NCBI GenBank assembly: GCA_037043235.1
Contig: JAWRVZ010000028.1
Coordinates: 2,537,001 to 2,601,000, forward strand
Length of the DNA stretch: 64,000 bases
Reading direction: 5' to 3'
Origin: Rhodeus uyekii
Taxonomy: Eukaryota; Chordata; Actinopteri; Cypriniformes; Acheilognathidae
Positions 60,409 to 64,000 of this stretch are shown in pieces (position 1 is the first letter of the stretch; each line of letters starts with the position of its first letter). A program made the translations under genes and the position numbers. Under the pieces are notes generated by a model. The model was not told the DNA's origin. It worked only from the letters and a program-made list of their open reading frames with translations, and did no database searches.

Positions 60409-62328
60409 AAAAAGGCCTCAAACCTTTAGAGGGTAATGTATGCCATTATTTAAAGTACAATTGTTTCCAGTTACATTTCTTTGTAAAGAAAACTTTACAT
60501 CTGATAAAAAAATATTTCATTATTTGAGTTTGTCAGTTAAAACATTTGCAGGATTGCTATGACAGAGAATAAATAAAATGTTCTTTGGGATAAGCAGAGT
60601 CAGTAAATAAGAAATACTGTTAAAGAATGAGAAGCAATACAGCAGAGAAAGTCAAACATCTGCCCACGGAGACAGTGTGGGTGATGACCGTGGGAGGTTC
60701 AGATGCAAAGACTGCCCCCAACCTCAGTCCTACAAACAGCAGAAAAAAGGAAAGATTTTTTCAGCATTAGCTCATGGGCTGGAGGCCTTCTGGAAGTGCT
60801 TTTCCGTCTCCCCCTTTCTTCTACCCCAGTTGCTCTCTAATCAGCTCTCTCTTCCTCCGCCACCCGCTTCCCTTGACACCCACACCCCCTCCAACACAGA
60901 TCTACCACCCACGCGCACGCCTCCCACCTCTTTTCCCCTAGTCCTCTGTTGGTTCAACGACCTCTCTTTTTCTCATGTTCACTTTCCGTCTATCAGCTGA
61001 TCTTAGCCTGGTCTCCAAGAGAAGAATGAGAGGAATGCATTGATGTGGGTGTAAAGACAATCTGGCTTTGTTATTGTGGGAACCATGTAGGGGAACATTT
61101 TAGGGGAAGAGAAGCTTGAAAATCCTCCTGAGAAAGAGAATGAGATTTTTAGCCTGCGCAATTTTAAAACAAAGTTAGTCACTACACGGACACTAATCTG
61201 ACCCTGGCAGATTCCGGCCACCATGGCCCACCTGTTGACTGTATCAAAACATTGACAAAATTGTGCCACCCTAACTTTGATAAAGTTATCTAGAGGTCTC
61301 TCTCTGGAGATGTCCAGGTGCCAGAAAGGCTAATTAGAAAGAAAGGTCTCTTTTCAAACACAACAAGGAGGTGTTTACCAGTGGCAGAGCCAGGATTTTT
61401 TCATAGGGGTAGCCAGGCAGGGGCCAGCAGCCAGTCTGGGTTGGGACAGAAATCTTCATTCTTTCAACATAAAATTGAGTTTGAATATAATGTACTGAAC
61501 TGTTTTAGTGCCTACAAGACAACTGAATACAATGAATGAGTATGTACTTAAATGTAATTGAGATACTAGTGAATTAGTTCATGAATGACAATTTCAGCAT
61601 TATACCTCATCTCCAAGCATATTAATAAAGGGACTCAAACTTGCTCAGTCAGCTTGGTTCTGGTTCTCAAACTCCCTGTTGCACCTTCATGAATGTCTTG
61701 CACATAACTACATATATTATTCAATATTCATTGAATTTTATATAAATCAATGCATATTATTGAATATAATTCAACAATTCTGAGTTAGACTGTAAGGTCT
61801 ATAATGTAAATTTTATTATTTTCTGCATTTAATTATGATTCATTTTTGTTTATACTTAATCAATGCAAAATTAGAGCTTATCTTCTAGTACAAATGCATA
61901 GTGCTCGGATTTGTGCATTTAAAAATAAATTTCAGCTTGTGGCTTACAGTATATTGTGATCTTACATTAATACATATTTGAGTCCATACGTTAAAGAGAC
62001 ATGCATGCACAGATTTGATGGAGCTTTAATCGCATTTTTGGTTATTTCATGACTTAATTGACGACAGAACTATGACGTTGCATGCTCATACTTTCTTTAC
62101 TACGCGAGCACAGTATACCAGCTGACATGACAGGAAAGTTTGTTTTTCTGAGTTTTACTGACATATAGCCTGAAAAAATCTCATCTGACCACAGACACTG
62201 AATAAGGACAACATGTTTCTCTTTGCATCTGACAGAAGTGTCACCAGCTTTCACACGTTTTTCAAAATAAAATTTGCATCAGAAAAAAAGAGAATTTAGT
62301 TTGTTGTTGTTTCTTTGACTGCACACAA
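60409..62328. other. Intronic stretch, no gene seen
   Basis: A possible repeat end 'cagtggcagagccaggattttttcatagggg' lies at 61,379-61,410, similar to ends of a fish DNA transposon. The pyrimidine-rich segment 60,800-60,950 encodes a proline-rich frame that looks like a composition effect. No splice-supported exon is visible. Confidence 0.35.
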
Positions 62329-62377
62329 TGCGACCCACTCAAAATGGTATTGCAACCCACCAGTCGAGAAACATTGA
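62329..62377 (-). repeat. hAT element end fragment
   Basis: Read in reverse it is CAATGTTTCTCGACTGGTGG followed by 'gttgcaataccattttgagt'. This is a diverged form of the very common hAT end 'CAGTGTTTCTCAACTGGTGGGTCGCGACCC'. The opposite end was not found. Confidence 0.5.
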
Positions 62378-63085
62378 CGTAGGCTATATCTATTTGCAGT
62401 CGACTGTTGTTCTGTTGAAGCTCATTCTGCACAAGTACCTTTTCCACACTTGGGGATCAGAAAAGTCTCCTAATTTTGTGATCTTAAAGAGACTTCTTAA
62501 AGATTTCTGCATTTAAATAAATCAATTTTAGTCAAGAAAAACAGAGACAGAAACAGCAGTTGTGAGCAGGGAGGTTAAGCTTAGGCCAAGGGTGGCCACC
62601 CCCAAGCACCGCCCTGTTTACTTACTCTTTCCTACACAAAGTCCCTGTTTCAGGGTGTTGTGCGGATAGAGATGGTGAGTGTGATCCTTGATAAAGATGT
62701 TTTTATACCAACACAAAGAGGCTGGCAACCACATCAAAGATAAAAGGTATGGAACAAACTATATCTTTAACAAGCTGTTGTACTTATACACGCACATTTT
62801 CCACACTCCTAAGATGAAACTGTGTTGTTAATTTAACATTTAATAGGTCGTATAAAACCCAGTATTAAAAACAACAACAAGCAGCATACACTTTTATCAC
62901 GAATAAGTCAAAACAACATCATTCAGAGGACATTTTAAGATTAAAAGCATTACTTTTCCTCCAACACAAAAGCAGGTTAACCAACTGAATGTGAGTGAAG
63001 TAATTCATTTACTGTTAATCTGAGTGGTTTTTAGTGCCCAAATGTGCCCCGCTGAGACCCCGACAGTTAGATTGGATATCTGATT

Positions 63086-63376
63086 TTGTTCTCCTTTTGC
63101 AGGGGAATACCAAAAGGGGACTTTCAATCTCTCAATGTTCAGCTAGTTGGTAAACAGAACAGAGAGAGCTCTGCAGAAAGGGGGATTTTGTACTTTTGCA
63201 TTCATTTGCATTCGCGTCAAAACAGTATTTTGGTCCTTTTTTCATTTGGGTACAAATCGAATTTTGAAACCATCGAAATGTACACTGAAATTGCCGAACA
63301 GACGCTGTGGGAGTTCGCTCTTGCTTTCATAATGAGTGATGAGCACCACAAAGATTTTGAATGGAAAAAAGGGTAA
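63086..63376 (+). other. Protein-like open stretch upstream of the 63.5 kb coding remnant
   Basis: After a pyrimidine tract ending CTCCTTTTGCAG (about 63,103) a frame stays open to 63,376 and ends FETIEMYTEIAEQTLWEFAL then SDEHHKDFEWKKG. The last codons overlap a donor-like AAGGGTAAAAC. Its second half looks protein-like, with charged and aromatic residues in a balanced mix. No family was recognised. It could be an exon or remnant belonging with 63,492-63,938, or chance. Confidence 0.25.
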
Positions 63377-63491
63377 AACCTTGATCACAACAACTTCTTA
63401 TGGTTAATGATAAAATGGAAAAGCTTTCCCTCCTTAAACAGGACAAGCGTTACATTCAGGTTAACCTTAACAAAGTGTCACTTTAAAATAG

Positions 63492-63938
63492 CATACCGTT
63501 AATCATTACATTAGTCCAAGTGACTTCCTTTCCCACCACCGAAACATCAGTCCTTCTCCATGCATTACATCATGCAAGACCTATTCAGAACAGGAACTGA
63601 AGTGTCTCGGATATGTCCAGGGTATTGTGCTTAAGAACGTGATAGCGGCCAAACTCAATCAGCTGGCAAAAGTCCTGCAGTACAATGATCCCACTATTGA
63701 GTTGAATGGAAGGAAATACAGCATCGGTCAGGCGGGTGTATGAATCCTGTCTGAAAATGGAAGCCACATGATGGAGGTCAAGAAGATTCTGTACTCTGTG
63801 GTTTCAACTTTCGACATCACAAGCGCCCGCCTTAGAAGCCTCGTGTCTTGTCATGGATCCCTAGTTAGTGAACGAGCATCGTTCTTTTGTCTAGTCAGCC
63901 TGCAGGACATCACTGTTTACAGGACACAAGATCATTAG
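63492..63938 (+). pseudogene. Unidentified coding remnant with one in-frame TGA
   Basis: A single plus-strand frame is open from 63,492, interrupted only by TGA at 63,741-63,743, and ends at TAG 63,936-63,938. It reads as a convincing protein: YSEQELKCLGYVQGIVLKNV..., then LNQLAKVLQYNDPTIELNGR, KYSIGQAG, stop, ILSENGSHMMEVKKILYSVV, and finally SFFCLVSLQDITVYRTQDH. There are about 148 codons with balanced composition in GC-richer DNA than its surroundings. There is a possible acceptor at 63,549-63,550. The TGA could be a decayed TGG or CGA codon, a real nonsense mutation or an assembly error. No domain or family is recognised; a retrocopy, transposon gene or last exon of a nested gene are all possible. 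Confidence 0.5.
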
Positions 63939-64000
63939 TCACAGGCGTATAAACACACTGAAAAACACTGAACTTCAGTCATCAATTAGCCATCTCTGTT

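Larger units (their letters stand above)
32603..64000 (-). other. bcl2: Inferred long intron of bcl2
   Basis: The first coding exon of bcl2 should appear as an open frame of roughly 170-190 codons on the minus strand, with BH1 and a donor right after the NGGW codons. No such frame exists between here and the right edge, so the intron is at least 31.4 kb unless an assembly gap or rearrangement intervenes. A very long intron at this position is typical of vertebrate BCL2. Most of the block is interspersed repeats, listed separately. Single-copy parts such as 46,890-47,330 (GC-richer, with an ATTTGCAT octamer near 47,046) could hold enhancers, but nothing shows this directly. Confidence 0.6.

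Noticed and set aside
60677..61000. 107-codon proline-rich plus-strand frame
   Set aside because: Driven by a local pyrimidine-rich composition; no domain and no splice context.
32603..64000. First coding exon of bcl2 within the window
   Set aside because: No minus-strand frame with BH4, BH3 or BH1-type sequence exists here; it must lie beyond the right edge.

Overview
This window is vertebrate nuclear DNA from a ray-finned fish, most likely a cyprinid. It is AT-rich and intron-rich, with many microsatellites. It is crowded with decayed DNA transposons and tRNA-derived SINEs of the kinds that dominate zebrafish/carp-type genomes (Tc1-like, hAT, pogo/Tigger, palindromic MITEs), plus two solo LTRs. 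There are no bacterial features. Most open frames longer than about 60 codons are chance or repeat-derived. Only small pieces of host coding sequence can be supported.

Layout. (1) 1-495, plus strand: the last two exons of an unidentified gene. They join in phase 0 across a 314-base intron with good splice signals and end in TAG at 493-495. Its 3' UTR probably follows, to about 2.1 kb. (2) About 2.3-27.8 kb: gene-poor sequence, probably intergenic. It holds pogo-type ends, a 160-200 base tandem repeat split by a 1,064-base Tigger deletion derivative, a truncated Tc1-like element, two hAT insertions with intact 8-base target duplications, SINE copies, an internally repetitive block at 17.3-18.25 kb and one CTCF-like motif. 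(3) About 27.8-32.5 kb: the likely 3' UTR and downstream flank of bcl2 on the minus strand. (4) 32,471-32,602, minus strand: the last coding exon of bcl2, holding the second half of BH2, the linker and the C-terminal membrane anchor. (5) 32,603 to the right edge: inferred to be bcl2 intron, because the large first coding exon (BH4, BH3, BH1) is nowhere in the window. This intron is a transposon field: a Tc1-type MITE, a palindromic MITE, two 358-base solo LTRs, TA- and 8-base-duplicating elements, a Tc1-like element with a hairpin-templated deletion junction, and an hAT with transposase remnants and a nested SINE. (6) 63.1-63.94 kb, plus strand: protein-like open sequence that I could not identify, with one in-frame TGA, which may be a pseudogene or an exon of a nested gene.

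Functionally, the only identified protein is Bcl-2, the anti-apoptotic tail-anchored protein of the outer mitochondrial, ER and nuclear membranes. The plus-strand gene at the left edge converges on it tail to tail. In mammals the gene converging on BCL2 is PHLPP1, but the C-terminus seen here does not resemble what I recall of PHLPP1, so I leave it unnamed. No new multi-gene system is visible. The most novel items are the unidentified coding remnant at the right edge, the unnamed terminal exons at the left edge, the Tigger insertion with a readable empty site, and the templated hairpin junction in the Tc1 copy at 54.9 kb. Family assignments of repeats rest on memory of fish repeat sequences and need a RepeatMasker or BLAST check.
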